NCBI RefSeq assembly: GCF_000174355.1
Contig: NZ_ACIS01000006.1
Span: 270,318 to 334,317, forward strand
Direction: 5' to 3'
Origin: Pseudogulbenkiania ferrooxidans 2002
GTDB lineage: Bacteria > Pseudomonadota > Gammaproteobacteria > Burkholderiales > Chromobacteriaceae
Length of the DNA stretch: 64,000 nucleotides
Part shown: one piece after another, positions 16,513 to 27,400 of the stretch
Position numbering within the stretch: the first letter of the stretch is position 1
How the letters are laid out: each line of letters begins with the position of its first letter
The notes under the pieces: model-generated
Databases searched by the model: none
The model's input: the letters and a program-made list of their open reading frames with translations, nothing else
What the model was told of the DNA's origin: nothing
Made by a program: the position numbers and the translations under genes

Positions 16513-17808
16513 TCAAGCGACGCCGGTGCCGAGCAAGAGGAGCCCGCCCAGCATGCCCGCCCCGGAAAGGATGAAGGTCGGCAGGCAGCGCCAGGCCAGG
16601 GTGCGTCCGCCCAGGCTTGCGATCAGCCCGAATTTGAACAGGTTGTTGGCGAACACGGCAAGCACAACGCTGATGATGACCTGATGAATGTCCAGACGGT
16701 GCTCGCCGAACAGGTTGAGCACGGTGAGGGTGATGGGGTCGACGTCGTTGACGCCGGAAATCAGCGCCACGGCGTAGATGCCGCGGCTGCCGTAGAGGTC
16801 GTGCAGCCAGGCCGAGCACAGCACCACTACGGCGAATATCAGGGCAAAGCCCAGTGCCAGCTTGAGTTCGGTGGGGTTGGACAGCGTCAGTTCCGGATGG
16901 CCGTCCTGGTTCTGGTCGTGGCGAAAGCGCAGGAAGACGGTGATCAGCCCCAGCCCCAGCGCCGGCAGCATCACCATCGCCATGGCGCCCAGCGCCTCCG
17001 GCACCAGGATGGCGGCGAGCACGATGAGCCGCAGGAAAAGCACGATGTTGGCGAGCAGGATCACGGAGGTGGCGAAACTCAGCGATCCTGGGTTGCTGCG
17101 TGCCTCGCGGGCGTAGACCAGGCTGGTGGCGGTGGACGACACCATGCCGCCAAGCAGGCCGAGCCAGGGGCCGCTGGCGCGTCCGCCCAGCAGCCGCACC
17201 GCGAGGTAGCCGGTCAGGCTGACGCCGACGATCAGCACCACCATGAGCCAGATCTTGTGCGGGTTGAGTGCAAGATAGGGGCCCATGGCGCGGTTGGGCA
17301 GGATGGGCAGGATGATGAAGGTGAGGGTGGCGAACTGCAGCAGCGACAGCAGGTCGCGCCGCTCCAGCTTGCGGGCGATGCCGGTGAGTTCGGGCTTGAG
17401 GTAGAGCAGTGCCGTGGCGAGAATGGCGGTGGCGATGGCCAGTTCGCTCTGGTTGTACCACACCAGGGCGCCCAGGCCGTAGGCCAGCATCAGGCTGACC
17501 AGGGTAGTGGTGCGCGGCTCCTGCACCTCGGCTTCCTGATGTCCCTCGGGCAGAAAGCCCAGCGCGATCACCCCGGCGAGCCCGACGGCGACCAGTGCCG
17601 GGGTGGCGGTCATCTGCCCCAGCATGGTGAGCATGGTGCCCAGCATGGCGGCGAGCGGGAAGGTGCGGATGCCAGCCAGCGGGTGCTGCTTGCGTTCGCG
17701 CTCCACCCCCAGCAGTAGGCCGATGGCGAGGCTGGTGACGAAGCGCGGCAGCACTGCGAACGGCGTGCCTTCCAGGTTCAGCCATGCCTCCACGCCGATG
17801 CCGCTCAT
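16513..17808 (-). CDS. MgtC/SapB + DUF4010 family membrane protein
   Basis: 431-residue integral membrane protein. The first ~140 residues match the MgtC/SapB domain ('[21 protein letters not shown]', '[12 protein letters not shown]'). The rest is the DUF4010 domain with '[18 protein letters not shown]' and '[12 protein letters not shown]'. MgtC proteins modulate membrane ATP synthase and Mg2+ stress; the function of the fused form is not established. It ends 71 bases before the Zur-like region of folE2 and is followed upstream by dxs on the same strand, with an 18-base gap, so it may be a tail gene of the xseB-ispA-dxs operon. Confidence 0.88.
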   Translation of the reverse strand: MSGIGVEAWLNLEGTPFAVLPRFVTSLAIGLLLGVERERKQHPLAGIRTFPLAAMLGTMLTMLGQMTATPALVAVGLAGVIALGFLPEGHQEAEVQEPRTTTLVSLMLAYGLGALVWYNQSELAIATAILATALLYLKPELTGIARKLERRDLLSLLQFATLTFIILPILPNRAMGPYLALNPHKIWLMVVLIVGVSLTGYLAVRLLGGRASGPWLGLLGGMVSSTATSLVYAREARSNPGSLSFATSVILLANIVLFLRLIVLAAILVPEALGAMAMVMLPALGLGLITVFLRFRHDQNQDGHPELTLSNPTELKLALGFALIFAVVVLCSAWLHDLYGSRGIYAVALISGVNDVDPITLTVLNLFGEHRLDIHQVIISVVLAVFANNLFKFGLIASLGGRTLAWRCLPTFILSGAGMLGGLLLLGTGVA

Positions 17809-17826
17809 GCCGGCTCCTTAGTCGGT

Positions 17827-19683
17827 TTATCGCGATGCCAGACGGGCTGCGATGCTCGCTTCGATGCCTTTGGCGTCGAGGCCGCAGTCGGCCAGCAGCA
17901 GGGCAGGGTCTCCATGTTCAACATAGTCGTCGGGCAGGCCCAACTGCAAGACAGGGGCGGTGATGCCCTGGGCCTCGATGGCTTCGACGCAGGCCGAGCC
18001 GGCACCGCCCATGACGACGTTTTCTTCCACGGTGACGATCAGTTCGTGGCTTTCGGCCAGGCTCTTGATCAGCCCGGTGTCCAGCGGCTTGACGAAGCGC
18101 ATGTCGGCCACGGTGGCGTCGAAGGCTTCGGCGGCCTGCAAGGCCGGCGTCACCATGCTGCCGAAGGCGAGGATGGCGACACGGCCCTGGCCCTGGCGGC
18201 GGATGTGGCCGCGGCCGATCGGCAGCGCGCTCATCTCGTGCTGGATGTGCGCGCCGGGGCCGGTGCCGCGCGGGTAGCGCACGGCGGTCGGGGTGTCGAG
18301 CGTGAACGCGGTGTACAGCATCTGGCGGCATTCGTTCTCGTCGGACGGCGCCATCACCGTCATGTTGGGAATGCAGCGCAGGTAGGAGATGTCGAAGGCG
18401 CCGGCGTGGGTCGGGCCGTCGGCGCCGACCAGACCGGCGCGGTCGATGGCGAACACCACCGGCAGGTTCTGCAGCGCCACGTCGTGGATCAGCTGGTCGT
18501 AGCCGCGCTGCAGGAAGGTGGAGTAGATCGCCACCACCGGCTTCATGCCGTCGCAGGCCAGCCCCGCCGCGAAGGTGACGGCGTGCTGTTCGGCGATGGC
18601 GACGTCGAAGTAGCGGTCCGGATGTTCTTTCTCGAAGCGCACCAGGCCGGAGCCTTCGCGCATCGCCGGGGTGATGCCGACCAGGCGCGTGTCGTGCTTG
18701 GCCATGTCGCAGATCCAGTCGCCGAAGATCTGCGTGTAGCTCGGCTTGCTGCTGCCCGATTTGCCGCCGGACAGGCCGTTGGCGGGGTCGAACTTGGTGA
18801 CGCCGTGATACGCCACCGGGTCGTTTTCGGCCAACTTGTAGCCCTGACCCTTCTTGGTGACGATGTGCAGGAACTGCGGCCCTTTCAGGCTCTTGATGTT
18901 CTTCAGCGTGTCGACCAGCACGTCGAGGTCGTGGCCGTCGATCGGGCCGATGTAGTTGAAGCCGAATTCCTCGAACAGGGTGCCCGGGGTGAACATGCCC
19001 TTGACGTGTTCTTCGACCTTGCTGGCGATCTCGCGCAGCGGCGGGGCGATGCCCAGCACCTTGCTCGAGCCCTGCTTCATGGCGGCGTAGAAGCGGCCGG
19101 ACATCAGCTTGGCGAGGTAGTTGTTGAGCGCGCCGACGTTGGGCGAGATCGACATGTCGTTGTCGTTGAGGATCACCAGCATGTCGAGGTCCATCGCCCC
19201 GGCGTTGTTGAGTGCCTCGAAGGCCTGGCCGGCGGTCATGGCGCCGTCACCGATGATGGCCACGCTCTTGCGCTCGATGCCCTGCGCCTTGGCCGCCGCC
19301 GCCATGCCCAGCGCGGCGCTGATCGAGGTGGAGGAGTGGCCGACGCCGAAGGTGTCGTATTCCGATTCCTCGCGCTTGGGGAAGCCCGCCAGGCCGCCTT
19401 TCTGGCGCATGGTGTGCATCATGCTGCGGCGCCCGGTGAGGATCTTGTGCGGGTAGGTCTGATGGCCCACGTCCCACACCAGGCGGTCGTGCGGGGTGTC
19501 GAAGACGTAGTGGAGCGCGATGGTCAGTTCGATGCTGCCGAGGTTGGAAGCGAAGTGACCGCCGGTCTTGCTCACCGACTCCACCAGGAACTGGCGCAGT
19601 TCGCCTGCCAGCTGCGGCAGTTCGTGGCGCGCCAGGCGCTTCAGGTCGGCCGGATAGTTGATCGTGTCGAGCAGCGGGTACAT
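17827..19683 (-). CDS. dxs: 1-deoxy-D-xylulose-5-phosphate synthase
   Basis: 618 residues. It condenses pyruvate and glyceraldehyde-3-phosphate with thiamine diphosphate, the first step of the MEP isoprenoid pathway. His43 in '[12 protein letters not shown]', the ThDP motif 'GDGAMTAG' at 145-152, and '[15 protein letters not shown]' are all present. The start at 19683 gives the family N-terminus '[14 protein letters not shown]'. No ribosome-binding site is seen in the 20 bases after ispA (an ACACAC-rich stretch), so translation may depend on coupling to ispA. Confidence 0.97.
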   Translation of the reverse strand: MYPLLDTINYPADLKRLARHELPQLAGELRQFLVESVSKTGGHFASNLGSIELTIALHYVFDTPHDRLVWDVGHQTYPHKILTGRRSMMHTMRQKGGLAGFPKREESEYDTFGVGHSSTSISAALGMAAAAKAQGIERKSVAIIGDGAMTAGQAFEALNNAGAMDLDMLVILNDNDMSISPNVGALNNYLAKLMSGRFYAAMKQGSSKVLGIAPPLREIASKVEEHVKGMFTPGTLFEEFGFNYIGPIDGHDLDVLVDTLKNIKSLKGPQFLHIVTKKGQGYKLAENDPVAYHGVTKFDPANGLSGGKSGSSKPSYTQIFGDWICDMAKHDTRLVGITPAMREGSGLVRFEKEHPDRYFDVAIAEQHAVTFAAGLACDGMKPVVAIYSTFLQRGYDQLIHDVALQNLPVVFAIDRAGLVGADGPTHAGAFDISYLRCIPNMTVMAPSDENECRQMLYTAFTLDTPTAVRYPRGTGPGAHIQHEMSALPIGRGHIRRQGQGRVAILAFGSMVTPALQAAEAFDATVADMRFVKPLDTGLIKSLAESHELIVTVEENVVMGGAGSACVEAIEAQGITAPVLQLGLPDDYVEHGDPALLLADCGLDAKGIEASIAARLASR

Positions 19684-19703
19684 GTGTGCGTGTGTGTGCT
19701 GTT

Positions 19704-20600
19704 TTAGAAGGAGCGGGCGACGATGTAGTCGGCCAGGTCCTTGAGTCGTTGGGCCGCGGGGCCGAATCCGTCCAGTGCGGCGAAGGCTTCGTCGCGCAGT
19801 TCGCGGGCGAAGGCGCGCGCTTCGGGCAGGCCCATCAGGCTGACGTAGGTCGGCTTGTCGTTGGCGGCGTCCTTGCCGGCGGTTTTGCCGAGGGTGGCGG
19901 TGTCGGCATCGACGTCGAGCACGTCGTCGACCACCTGGAAGGCGAGCCCGATGCGCTTGGCGAAGTGGTCGAGCCGCTCGGTTTCCTCGGCCGACAGCGG
20001 GGTGCCGGCGAGCGCGCCCAGCAGCACCGCGGCGCGGATCAGGGCGCCGGTCTTGAGGCAGTGCATGTATTCCAGCTCGGGCAGCGACAGCGTCTGGCCG
20101 ACACTGGCCAGATCGATGGCCTGGCCGCCGGCCATGCCGCCGTGGCCCGAGGCGCGCGCCAGGGTGCGCACCATCTCCAGCTGGGCGGCGGCAGCGACGC
20201 CGTCCAGCGGCGTGGCCAGCACGTCGAAGGCCAGGGTCTGCAGTGCGTCGCCGACCAGGAGCGCGGTGGCGTCGTCGAAGGCGACGTGACAGGTGGGCTT
20301 GCCGCGGCGCAGGACGTCGTCGTCCATGCACGGCATGTCGTCGTGCACCAGCGAGTAGGCATGGATCATTTCCACCGCCGCGCCGATGCGTGCCAGGTGC
20401 TCGGGGTTGGCCGAAACCAGTTCGCCGGCGGCGTGTACGAGGAGCGGGCGCACGCGCTTGCCGCCGTCCAGCGTGCTGTAGCGCATCGCCTCGTGCAGGC
20501 GTTGGGGGGCGGACTCGGGGTTGGGCAGGAGGCGCGCGAGCGCGTCTTCCATGGTTTGCTGGATGCCGGTCATCCAGCCGATGAAGTTGTCATTGGCCAT
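19704..20600 (-). CDS. ispA: (2E,6E)-farnesyl diphosphate synthase IspA
   Basis: 298 residues. The first aspartate-rich motif 'DDMPCMDDD' lies at 87-95 and the second in '[13 protein letters not shown]' near residue 225. 'GGKRVRPLL' is the substrate-binding lysine/arginine stretch. It extends DMAPP/GPP with IPP to C15 farnesyl diphosphate. It is the middle gene of xseB-ispA-dxs, the standard arrangement in proteobacteria. Its start overlaps the end of xseB by 11 bases. Confidence 0.95.
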   Translation of the reverse strand: MANDNFIGWMTGIQQTMEDALARLLPNPESAPQRLHEAMRYSTLDGGKRVRPLLVHAAGELVSANPEHLARIGAAVEMIHAYSLVHDDMPCMDDDVLRRGKPTCHVAFDDATALLVGDALQTLAFDVLATPLDGVAAAAQLEMVRTLARASGHGGMAGGQAIDLASVGQTLSLPELEYMHCLKTGALIRAAVLLGALAGTPLSAEETERLDHFAKRIGLAFQVVDDVLDVDADTATLGKTAGKDAANDKPTYVSLMGLPEARAFARELRDEAFAALDGFGPAAQRLKDLADYIVARSF

Positions 20601-20823
20601 TCGGCAGATCCAGCGTTTTGAGTTCGTTGTTTTCGAGGATTTTCAGCTGCTGCTCGGCGTCGGCCAGCTTGCCCTGGCAGAACTTGATCAGCTCGACCCC
20701 CTGCTTGTACGAGGTCAGGGCTGTCTCCAGCGGCATGTCGCCGCTTTCCATCGCCTGGATGATGTCCTCCAGCTGGGCCAGCGAGACTTCGAAACTGGCC
20801 GGGGCTTTGGTGGATTTGGCCAT
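20590..20823 (-). CDS. xseB: Exodeoxyribonuclease VII small subunit
   Basis: 77 residues with the family core 'FEVSLAQLEDIIQAMESGDMPL' and 'SYKQGVELIKFCQGKLADAEQ'. XseB helices wrap the large subunit XseA to form exonuclease VII, which degrades single-stranded DNA. xseA is not in the window. ATG 20823 has AAGGA five bases upstream; an earlier start at 20859 would be unusual. First gene of the isoprenoid operon. Confidence 0.95.
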   Translation of the reverse strand: MAKSTKAPASFEVSLAQLEDIIQAMESGDMPLETALTSYKQGVELIKFCQGKLADAEQQLKILENNELKTLDLPNGQ

Positions 20824-21066
20824 GGCGGTCCTTCCATGTTCTTGGAGTAAGACCGCCATTTTACGGGGTTTGCCCCTCGCCTGTCAGCGCGGGGGAGGCG
20901 AATTGTTGACGTGGGCGGTCGCGGGGGACGCGGTACAGCTTGCGGACGGAGTCACGACAACCGAACTGGGCGGCCATCCGCTCTGCCGGCACTGGCAATG
21001 CGGGGCAAGCCAGGGGCGGGTGCATGATGCGGCCGGGCAGGGGCGCCGGGCGGCGATGCCGTGGGA

Positions 21067-22173
21067 TCAGCCGAAGCGCACGCAATAGATCGGCGGCAGG
21101 TGCGCCGACAGGCACTGCCAGTGCTCACCGCCGTTTTCGGACAGCCACAGCCCGCCGGTGGTGGAGCCCATGGCCAGGCGTAGGCCCGTGGCGTCCACCT
21201 CCAGGCCGTGGCGGTAGACCAGATCGTAGGCCGGGGGCGGCGGCAGGCCGTCGTCCAGGGGCTCGAAGCTGGCGCCGCCGTCCTGGGTGCGCGTGACGAC
21301 GAAGCGGGCGTCCACCGGGACACGGCATGCGTCCTTGACGGCCGGGACGAACCAGGCGGTGTCGGGCTCCAGCGGGTGCACGGCGACGGCGAAGCCGAAG
21401 CTGGAGGGTTGGGCGAAGAGCCGCTGCCACTGCGCGCCGCCGTCGCGGGAGCGGAAGATGCCGTTGTGATGCTGTACCCACAGCGCCTCGGGCGCGCCCG
21501 CGCATTGCACCATGCGGTGCGGGTCCTGGATGTTCGGGTCTTCGCGCCGTTCCGGCGGCATGTAGTCGGCCTCCAGGCCGGCGCTGGTGCAGCTCCAACT
21601 GGCGCCGTCGTCATGGCTCTGCCACACGCCGCCGCAGGAGACGGCGAGGGTGAGGTGGCGGCTGTCGCGCGGGTCGACGCAGATGGAGTGGATGCCGGGG
21701 GCGTCATAGCCGCCGCCGAACCATTCCGCGCGCTCCGGGCGGTCCCACAGCGGGCGGTTCAGCACCCAGCTGTCGCCGCCGTCGTCGGAGCGGAACAGGC
21801 CGCCCGGGATGGTGCCGGCCCACAGGACGCCCGGTTGGTCGGGGCCGCCGGGTTCCAGCGCCCAGATCTGCTGCAGCGACCAGGGTGCGGCGGGCGGGTG
21901 ATCCGGCAAGGGCTCGGGCAGCGGGGCGGGCTGCGGCGGGTACACCGGCACCGCGCACGGCTCCCAGTCCGTGGCGCCGGCGCGGCGCCGCCACAGCTTG
22001 ACGCCGAAATGGCCGAGGTTGAGGGCGGCGTACAGCGTACCGTCGCGCGGGTCGGCCAGCGTCATGCTGACCGGTTCGCCGAGGAAATGGGTCTCTGTGG
22101 TCTGCCACCGACCATCATGGTGGTGCAGGATGAACAGCCCTTTGCGCGTGGCAACGAGGAGTCGGTCGTTCAT
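21067..22173 (-). CDS. BNR/Asp-box repeat beta-propeller protein (exo-sialidase-like fold)
   Basis: 368 residues, no signal peptide. At least five Asp-box (BNR) repeats are visible: 'SDDGGDSW', 'SHDDGASW', 'SRDGGAQW', 'TQDGGASF', 'SENGGEHW', which predicts a seven-bladed beta-propeller. The Arg triad of true sialidases is not evident, so an enzyme activity is not claimed. It starts 15 bases after a MoaD/ThiS-like gene, with which it forms a two-gene operon. I infer a shared role with that ubiquitin-like carrier; none is established. Confidence 0.83.
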   Translation of the reverse strand: MNDRLLVATRKGLFILHHHDGRWQTTETHFLGEPVSMTLADPRDGTLYAALNLGHFGVKLWRRRAGATDWEPCAVPVYPPQPAPLPEPLPDHPPAAPWSLQQIWALEPGGPDQPGVLWAGTIPGGLFRSDDGGDSWVLNRPLWDRPERAEWFGGGYDAPGIHSICVDPRDSRHLTLAVSCGGVWQSHDDGASWSCTSAGLEADYMPPERREDPNIQDPHRMVQCAGAPEALWVQHHNGIFRSRDGGAQWQRLFAQPSSFGFAVAVHPLEPDTAWFVPAVKDACRVPVDARFVVTRTQDGGASFEPLDDGLPPPPAYDLVYRHGLEVDATGLRLAMGSTTGGLWLSENGGEHWQCLSAHLPPIYCVRFG

Positions 22174-22188
22174 GGGGGGAGTCCTGTA

Positions 22189-22458
22189 TCAGCCGCCGGA
22201 GAGCGCCTGCACCACGTAGATGCGGCTGTCGGGAGCAACGTGGTCGCCCAGGCGCTGGCGGTCGCGGATGGCGTGGCCGTCGACGAAGATGGCCATGTGG
22301 CGGCGCAACTGCCCCTGGTCGTCGAGGAGGTAGCCGCGCAGCTCCGGCTGCAGTGCAAACACCGCCTCCAGCGCCGCCCCGACGGTCGGTGCGACAACCT
22401 CCCGTTCCGGGCAGACGATATGACGCTGGATGGCGGCGGCGAAGGTGATGTGGGGCAT
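22189..22458 (-). CDS. MoaD/ThiS-family ubiquitin-like sulphur-carrier protein
   Basis: 89 residues ending in Gly-Gly ('ALSGG'), the C-terminus that MoaD/ThiS carriers use for adenylation and thiocarboxylate formation. 'PHITFAAAIQRHI' and 'VFVDGHAIRD'-like text ('MAIFVDGHAIRD') fit the beta-grasp fold. No moaE, thiF, thiG or mec gene is nearby. It is paired with the BNR propeller gene downstream. It could serve molybdopterin, thiamine, cysteine or a dedicated protein-modification route. Confidence 0.83.
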   Translation of the reverse strand: MPHITFAAAIQRHIVCPEREVVAPTVGAALEAVFALQPELRGYLLDDQGQLRRHMAIFVDGHAIRDRQRLGDHVAPDSRIYVVQALSGG

Positions 22459-22542
22459 GGCAAAACGCCGTGGCGACGGACATCTTCACAGTGTAGGCCA
22501 TGGTGCCGGGCTTGCCCGTCGGCGCGCCCGCCGCGCCCGGGC

Positions 22543-23436
22543 TCACCCCGCCTGCAGTCGCCAGCGCTTGAGCACGCTGCCGAAGCCGCCCTGGGTCAGG
22601 CTCACCCCGAGCAGGATCAGCCCGCCGCCCAGCCAGTGGTGGGCGTGGATGGTTTCGCCGAGCAGGGCGCTGGCGATCAGGGCGGTGAACAGCGGCAGCA
22701 GGTTCATGAAGATAGCGGTGCGCTCGCTGCCCAGCCGTTCGATGCCGCGCATCCAGAAGTAGGCCGCGAGTACCGATGAGGCGATGCCGGCGAACAGCAC
22801 CAGCCCGACGCCTTGCGGCGGAATGGCCAGGCTGTCGGCGGTGAGCGCCAGCGGAGCCAGCATCGCCACTGCCAGCAGTACTTGCACGTACAGGTTGAGC
22901 CACGGTCCGAACGGCGGCGCCCAGCGCTTGAGCAGGATGCCGTACAGCGCGTAGGCGGTTGAGCCGACCAGGATCAGCGCGTCGCCACGATTGACGCCGG
23001 CGGCGAGCAGGCTGGCCGGATCGCCCCGGCCCAGCAGGTAGAGCACGCCCGCCAGCGACAGGGCCACGCCCAGCATCGCCGCCGGGCCGACACGTTGGCC
23101 GAACACCAGGCCGTTCAGCAGCAGGCCCAGCAGCGGGATCAGTGCGCAGATCACTCCCATATTGGTGGCGCTGGTACTGTGCGCAGCGTAATAGGCCAGG
23201 CACTGGTACAGCACCATGCCGAGCACGGCCAGCACGGCAAAGCGCGGCAGATGGGGGAGCAGGGCGTGGCGCTGGCGCCACAAGGGGCGCAGGCAGAACG
23301 GGCTGAGCACCAGCGCGGCCACCAGCCAGCGGTAAAAGGAGATCGCGGCGGGGTCGAACACCGTGGCGGCGGCCTTGGACACCACGGTATTGGCGGCCCA
23401 GATCAGCACCGCCAGCAGGGGAAACAGCACGGGCAT
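22543..23436 (-). CDS. EamA-family (DMT superfamily) exporter
   Basis: 297 residues, ten predicted membrane helices in two EamA repeats ('LLAVLIWAANTVVSKAAATVFDPAAISFYRWL', then 'GDALILVGSTAYALYGILLKRW'). Members export amino acids, metabolites or drugs. The start at 23436 has AAGGAG six bases upstream and a normal N-terminus. It is divergent from an AraC-family regulator across a 96-base gap, an arrangement usual for a regulator with its exporter. Specificity unknown. Confidence 0.9.
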   Translation of the reverse strand: MPVLFPLLAVLIWAANTVVSKAAATVFDPAAISFYRWLVAALVLSPFCLRPLWRQRHALLPHLPRFAVLAVLGMVLYQCLAYYAAHSTSATNMGVICALIPLLGLLLNGLVFGQRVGPAAMLGVALSLAGVLYLLGRGDPASLLAAGVNRGDALILVGSTAYALYGILLKRWAPPFGPWLNLYVQVLLAVAMLAPLALTADSLAIPPQGVGLVLFAGIASSVLAAYFWMRGIERLGSERTAIFMNLLPLFTALIASALLGETIHAHHWLGGGLILLGVSLTQGGFGSVLKRWRLQAG

Positions 23437-23532
23437 GGCCGGCTCCTTGGGATGGAATACCGCCAGTGTAATCTTGTCGTTTTCTCTGCTTATAATGCGA
23501 ACCAGACAAAGCGATGAGGCAAAGCCGACAAT
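23437..23532. promoter_or_regulatory. Divergent promoter region, EamA exporter / AraC regulator
   Basis: A perfect TATAAT at 23491-23496 probably serves the AraC-type gene. The -35 match is poor, consistent with a need for an activator. Confidence 0.45.
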
Positions 23533-24321
23533 ATGGACCTGCCCTATAGGGACGCCGACCTGCAACTGCCGCCACCGTCGCCGCTCTACTTCCGCTACGA
23601 CCAGTTCGAGCCTCATACCGGCTTCGAGCTGCACCGCCATCCCTGGGGGCAGCTCAACCGCATCAGCCTGGGCCTGATCGAGCTGGAGTTGGAAGGGCGC
23701 AAACTGACCGCCCCGGCCGACTACCTGGTGTGGGTACCCGCCGATCTGCCGCACGCCGCCTACGTGCGCCTGGCGATGGAGTACACCTCGGTCTACGTCG
23801 ACGCCGCGCTGGCGGCGCGCCTGCCTGCCACGGCCTGCCTGATCGCGCAGACACCGGTGGTGCGGGCCTTGCTGGAGGACTTCTGCCAGCGCCGCGTGAC
23901 GGCCATGGCCGACGACTGGGACGTGCGCCAGGCCGAGTTGCTGGTGGAGCACCTGGTGCGGGCGGGGGCCGAGGACAGCTATCTGCCGGAGAGTGCCGAC
24001 CGCCAATTGGCGCCAATCCTGCACGCCATCCGGCTCGATCCGGCCGATGCCACCACGCTGGCGCAGTGGGCCGAGCAGGTGCACTGCACCGAGCGCACCC
24101 TGGCGCGGCGCTTCCAGAGCGAGCTGGGCATGAGCTTCGTGCAGTGGCGCAACCGCGTGCGTCTGCTGCAGGCGCTGGCGTGGCTGAAGGAGGGCTGGCC
24201 GGTGCAGGAGATCGCCGCTCGCCTGAGCTATGGCACCGCCTCGGCGTTCATCGCGATGTTCCGCAAGCAGATGGGGTTCTCGCCGGAGCGCTACCGGCGC
24301 CAGCTGCGCGGCGAGATATAG
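23533..24321 (+). CDS. AraC-family transcriptional regulator
   Basis: 262 residues. The N-terminal cupin-like sensor domain ('HPWGQLNRISLGLIELE') is followed by two helix-turn-helices at about 165-262, with 'CTERTLARRFQSELGMSF' and 'IAARLSYGTASAFIAMFRKQMGFSPERYRR', the conserved AraC signature. It is likely to control the divergent EamA exporter and itself. Family and HTH are clear; the inducer is unknown. Confidence 0.92.
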   Translation: MDLPYRDADLQLPPPSPLYFRYDQFEPHTGFELHRHPWGQLNRISLGLIELELEGRKLTAPADYLVWVPADLPHAAYVRLAMEYTSVYVDAALAARLPATACLIAQTPVVRALLEDFCQRRVTAMADDWDVRQAELLVEHLVRAGAEDSYLPESADRQLAPILHAIRLDPADATTLAQWAEQVHCTERTLARRFQSELGMSFVQWRNRVRLLQALAWLKEGWPVQEIAARLSYGTASAFIAMFRKQMGFSPERYRRQLRGEI

Positions 24322-24459
24322 GGGACTGTCGCGGACGGGCTCGGCCATCGCATATCGCTGGTCCTCCCGGCCGATAGGCCGGCTCGCCGGGTACGCATCC
24401 CCATCCCCATTGCCGGCTGCACTACCATGAAAGCGTCCCCCTTTGCCGCGATGTGACGC

Positions 24460-27400
24460 GTGAATCCGCTTCCCTTCTTCCATCCCGCCGTGGCGCGCTG
24501 GTTCGTCGCTACCTTCGCCACGCCCACCGCCGCCCAGGCGCAGGCCTGGCCGGTGATACAGTCCGGCCGCCACGTGCTGATCGCCGCGCCGACCGGCTCC
24601 GGCAAGACGCTGGCCGCGTTTCTCGCCGCCATCGACGCGCTGGTGCGCGAGGGGCTCTCCGGCGGGCTGCCGGACGAGACGCAGGTGGTCTACGTCTCGC
24701 CGCTCAAGGCGCTGTCGAACGATATCCAGAAGAACCTGGAAACGCCGCTGGCCGGCATCCGCGACGCGCTCGCGGCCTGCGGCCTGCCCGAGGTGGACAT
24801 CCGCACCCTGGTGCGCACCGGCGACACCCCGCAGGCGGAGCGCGAGAAGATGCGCCACCGCCCGCCGCATATCGTGGTCACCACCCCGGAATCGCTCTAC
24901 GTGCTGTTGGGGTCCGAATCGGGCCGCAGGATGCTCGCCACCACCCGCACCGTGATCGTCGACGAGATCCACGCGCTGGCGCCGAACAAGCGCGGCTCGC
25001 ACCTGGCGCTGTCGCTGGAGCGGCTGGCGGCGCTGAGCGGAGACAAGCTGGTGCGGGTCGGCCTGTCGGCCACCCAGAAGCCGATCGAGGAGGTGGCGCG
25101 CTTCCTGGTCGGGGCCGCAGCGGATGGCGGCCGCGCGCCGGACTGCACCATCATCGATACCGGCCACGCGCGGCGGCGCGACCTGGCGCTGGAGGTGCCG
25201 CTCTCGCCGCTCGAGGCGGTGATGTCGGGCGAGGTGTGGCAGCAGGTGTACGACCGGCTCGCCACGCTGATCGACGAGCATCGCACCACGCTGGTGTTCG
25301 TCAACACGCGCCGATTGGCCGAACGCGTCACGCGCCATCTGTCGGAGCGCCTGGGCGAGACGTTGGTGGCGGCGCATCACGGCAGCCTGGCGCGCGAGGC
25401 GCGGCTGGACGCCGAGCAGCGTCTCAAGCGCGGCGAACTGCGCGCGCTGGTGGCCACCGCCTCGCTGGAACTGGGTATCGACATCGGCGACGTCGACCTG
25501 GTGTGCCAGCTCGGCTCGCCGCGCTCGATCTCGGCGTTTCTGCAGCGCGTCGGCCGCTCCGGCCACGCCGTGAGCGGCACGCCGAAGGGGAGGCTGTTCC
25601 CGCTGTCGCGCGACGATCTGGTGGAGTGCGCGGCGCTGCTCGACAGCGTGCGGCGCGGTGAACTCGACTATCTCATCATCCCGCCGCAGCCGCTCGACGT
25701 GCTGGCGCAGCAGATCGTCGCCGAGGTGGCGGCGCAGGACTGGGGCGAGGACGCGCTGTACCAGCGCCTGCGCCGCGCCTGGCCCTACCGCGCCCTGGCG
25801 CCGGAGGATTACGCCGCGGTGCTCGCCATGTTGGCTGAAGGCTACAGCACCCGGCGCGGCCGCCACGGCGCGCTGATCCACCACGACGCGATCAACCGCG
25901 TGCTGCGCGGCCGGCGTGGCGCCCGGCTCACCGCGCTGACCAGCGGCGGCACCATCCCGGACACCGCCGACTACCAGGTACTGCTGGAGCCGGAAAACCA
26001 CATCATCGGCACCGTGAACGAAGACTTCGCGGTGGAAAGCGCAGCCGGCGACGTGTTCCAGCTCGGCAACAATTCCTACCGCATCCTGCGCATCGAGCGC
26101 GGCACGGTGAGGGTGGAAGACGCGCACGGCCAGCCGCCCTCGATCCCGTTCTGGTTCGGCGAGGCGCCGGGCCGCAGCGACGCGTTGTCGCAGGCGGTGG
26201 CACGGCTGCGTGCCGAAACCGCCGCCTGCTTGCGGCACGACCCGCAGGGCGACACCGCGTTGGGCTGGCTGGCCGACGACCTGGGCATCGGCGCGCCGGC
26301 CGCGCGCCAGCTGGTCGATTACCTGGCGGCGGCGCACGCCGCGCTGGGCTGCCTGCCGACGCTGGACACCCTGGTGTTCGAACGCTTCTTCGACGCGGTC
26401 GGCGGCATGCAGCTGGTGATCCACTCGCCGTACGGCAGCCGCGTCAACCGCGCCTGGGGGCTCGCCTTGCGCAAGCGTTTCTGCCGCAAGTTCAACTTCG
26501 AGCTGCAGGCCGCCGCCACCGAGGACAACATCGTGCTGTCGCTCACCACCGCGCACAGCTTCGATCTGGCCGAGGTGGCGCGCTATCTCCACTCGGCCAG
26601 CGCGCGCCTGGTGCTGATCCAGGCGCTGCTCGACGCGCCGATGTTCATCACGCGCTGGCGCTGGGTCGCCTGCATCGCGCTGGCGCTGCCGCGTTTTCGC
26701 GGCGGCAAGAAGGTGCCGCCGCAGCTGATGCGCATGAATGCCGAAGACCTGATCACGGCGATCTTCCCGGACCAGCTCGCCTGCGCCGAAAACCTGGTCG
26801 GCGAGCGCGAAATCCCCGACCACCCGCTGGTGCGCCAGACCCTGGCCGATTGCCTCACCGACGCCATGGACGTGGACGGCTTCGAGCGCCTGCTGGCCGG
26901 CCTGGAGTCGGGTGCCATCCGCGTCGAGGCGCGCGACCTGACCGAGCCCTCGCCGCTGGCGCTCGAGGTGCTCACCGCCAAGCCCTACGCCTTCCTCGAC
27001 GACGCACCGCTGGAAGAGCGCCGCACCCAGGCGGTGATGAGCCGGCGCTGGCTCGACCCGGACACCGCCGCCGACCTCGGCCGGCTCGACCCTGCCGCCA
27101 TCGCCCGGGTGCGCGAGGAAGCCTGGCCGGACCCGGCCAACGCCGACGAACTGCACGACGCGCTGGTGTGGCTGAGCTTCGTCACCACGGCGGAAGTGGC
27201 GGCGCAGCCGGGCTGGGGCGAGTGGCTGGCGGCACTGGCGAAACAGCGGCGCGTGGCGCGTGTGCAGCACGACGGCGCGGCGCTGTGGATCGCCGCCGAG
27301 CGGCTGAGCCAGTTCCGGACGCTGTGGTCCGGACTCAAGACGCAGCCAGCCATCAGCCCCCCGGAGGGCGAGGCCCTGCGCGATTGGACGCCGGACACCG

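Noticed and set aside
20861..21115. 84-codon minus-strand frame overlapping the BNR gene
   Set aside because: Overlaps a confident gene in another frame and lacks a ribosome-binding site.
20405..25320. Further TTGGCCGAA or TTCGGCCAA matches (such as 20405, 23094, 25305, 18827, 34230, 61748, 9371)
   Set aside because: These are ten- or eleven-base matches that are usual for Leu-Ala-Glu codons in GC-rich genes and lack the full 14 bases. They are not counted as repeat copies.
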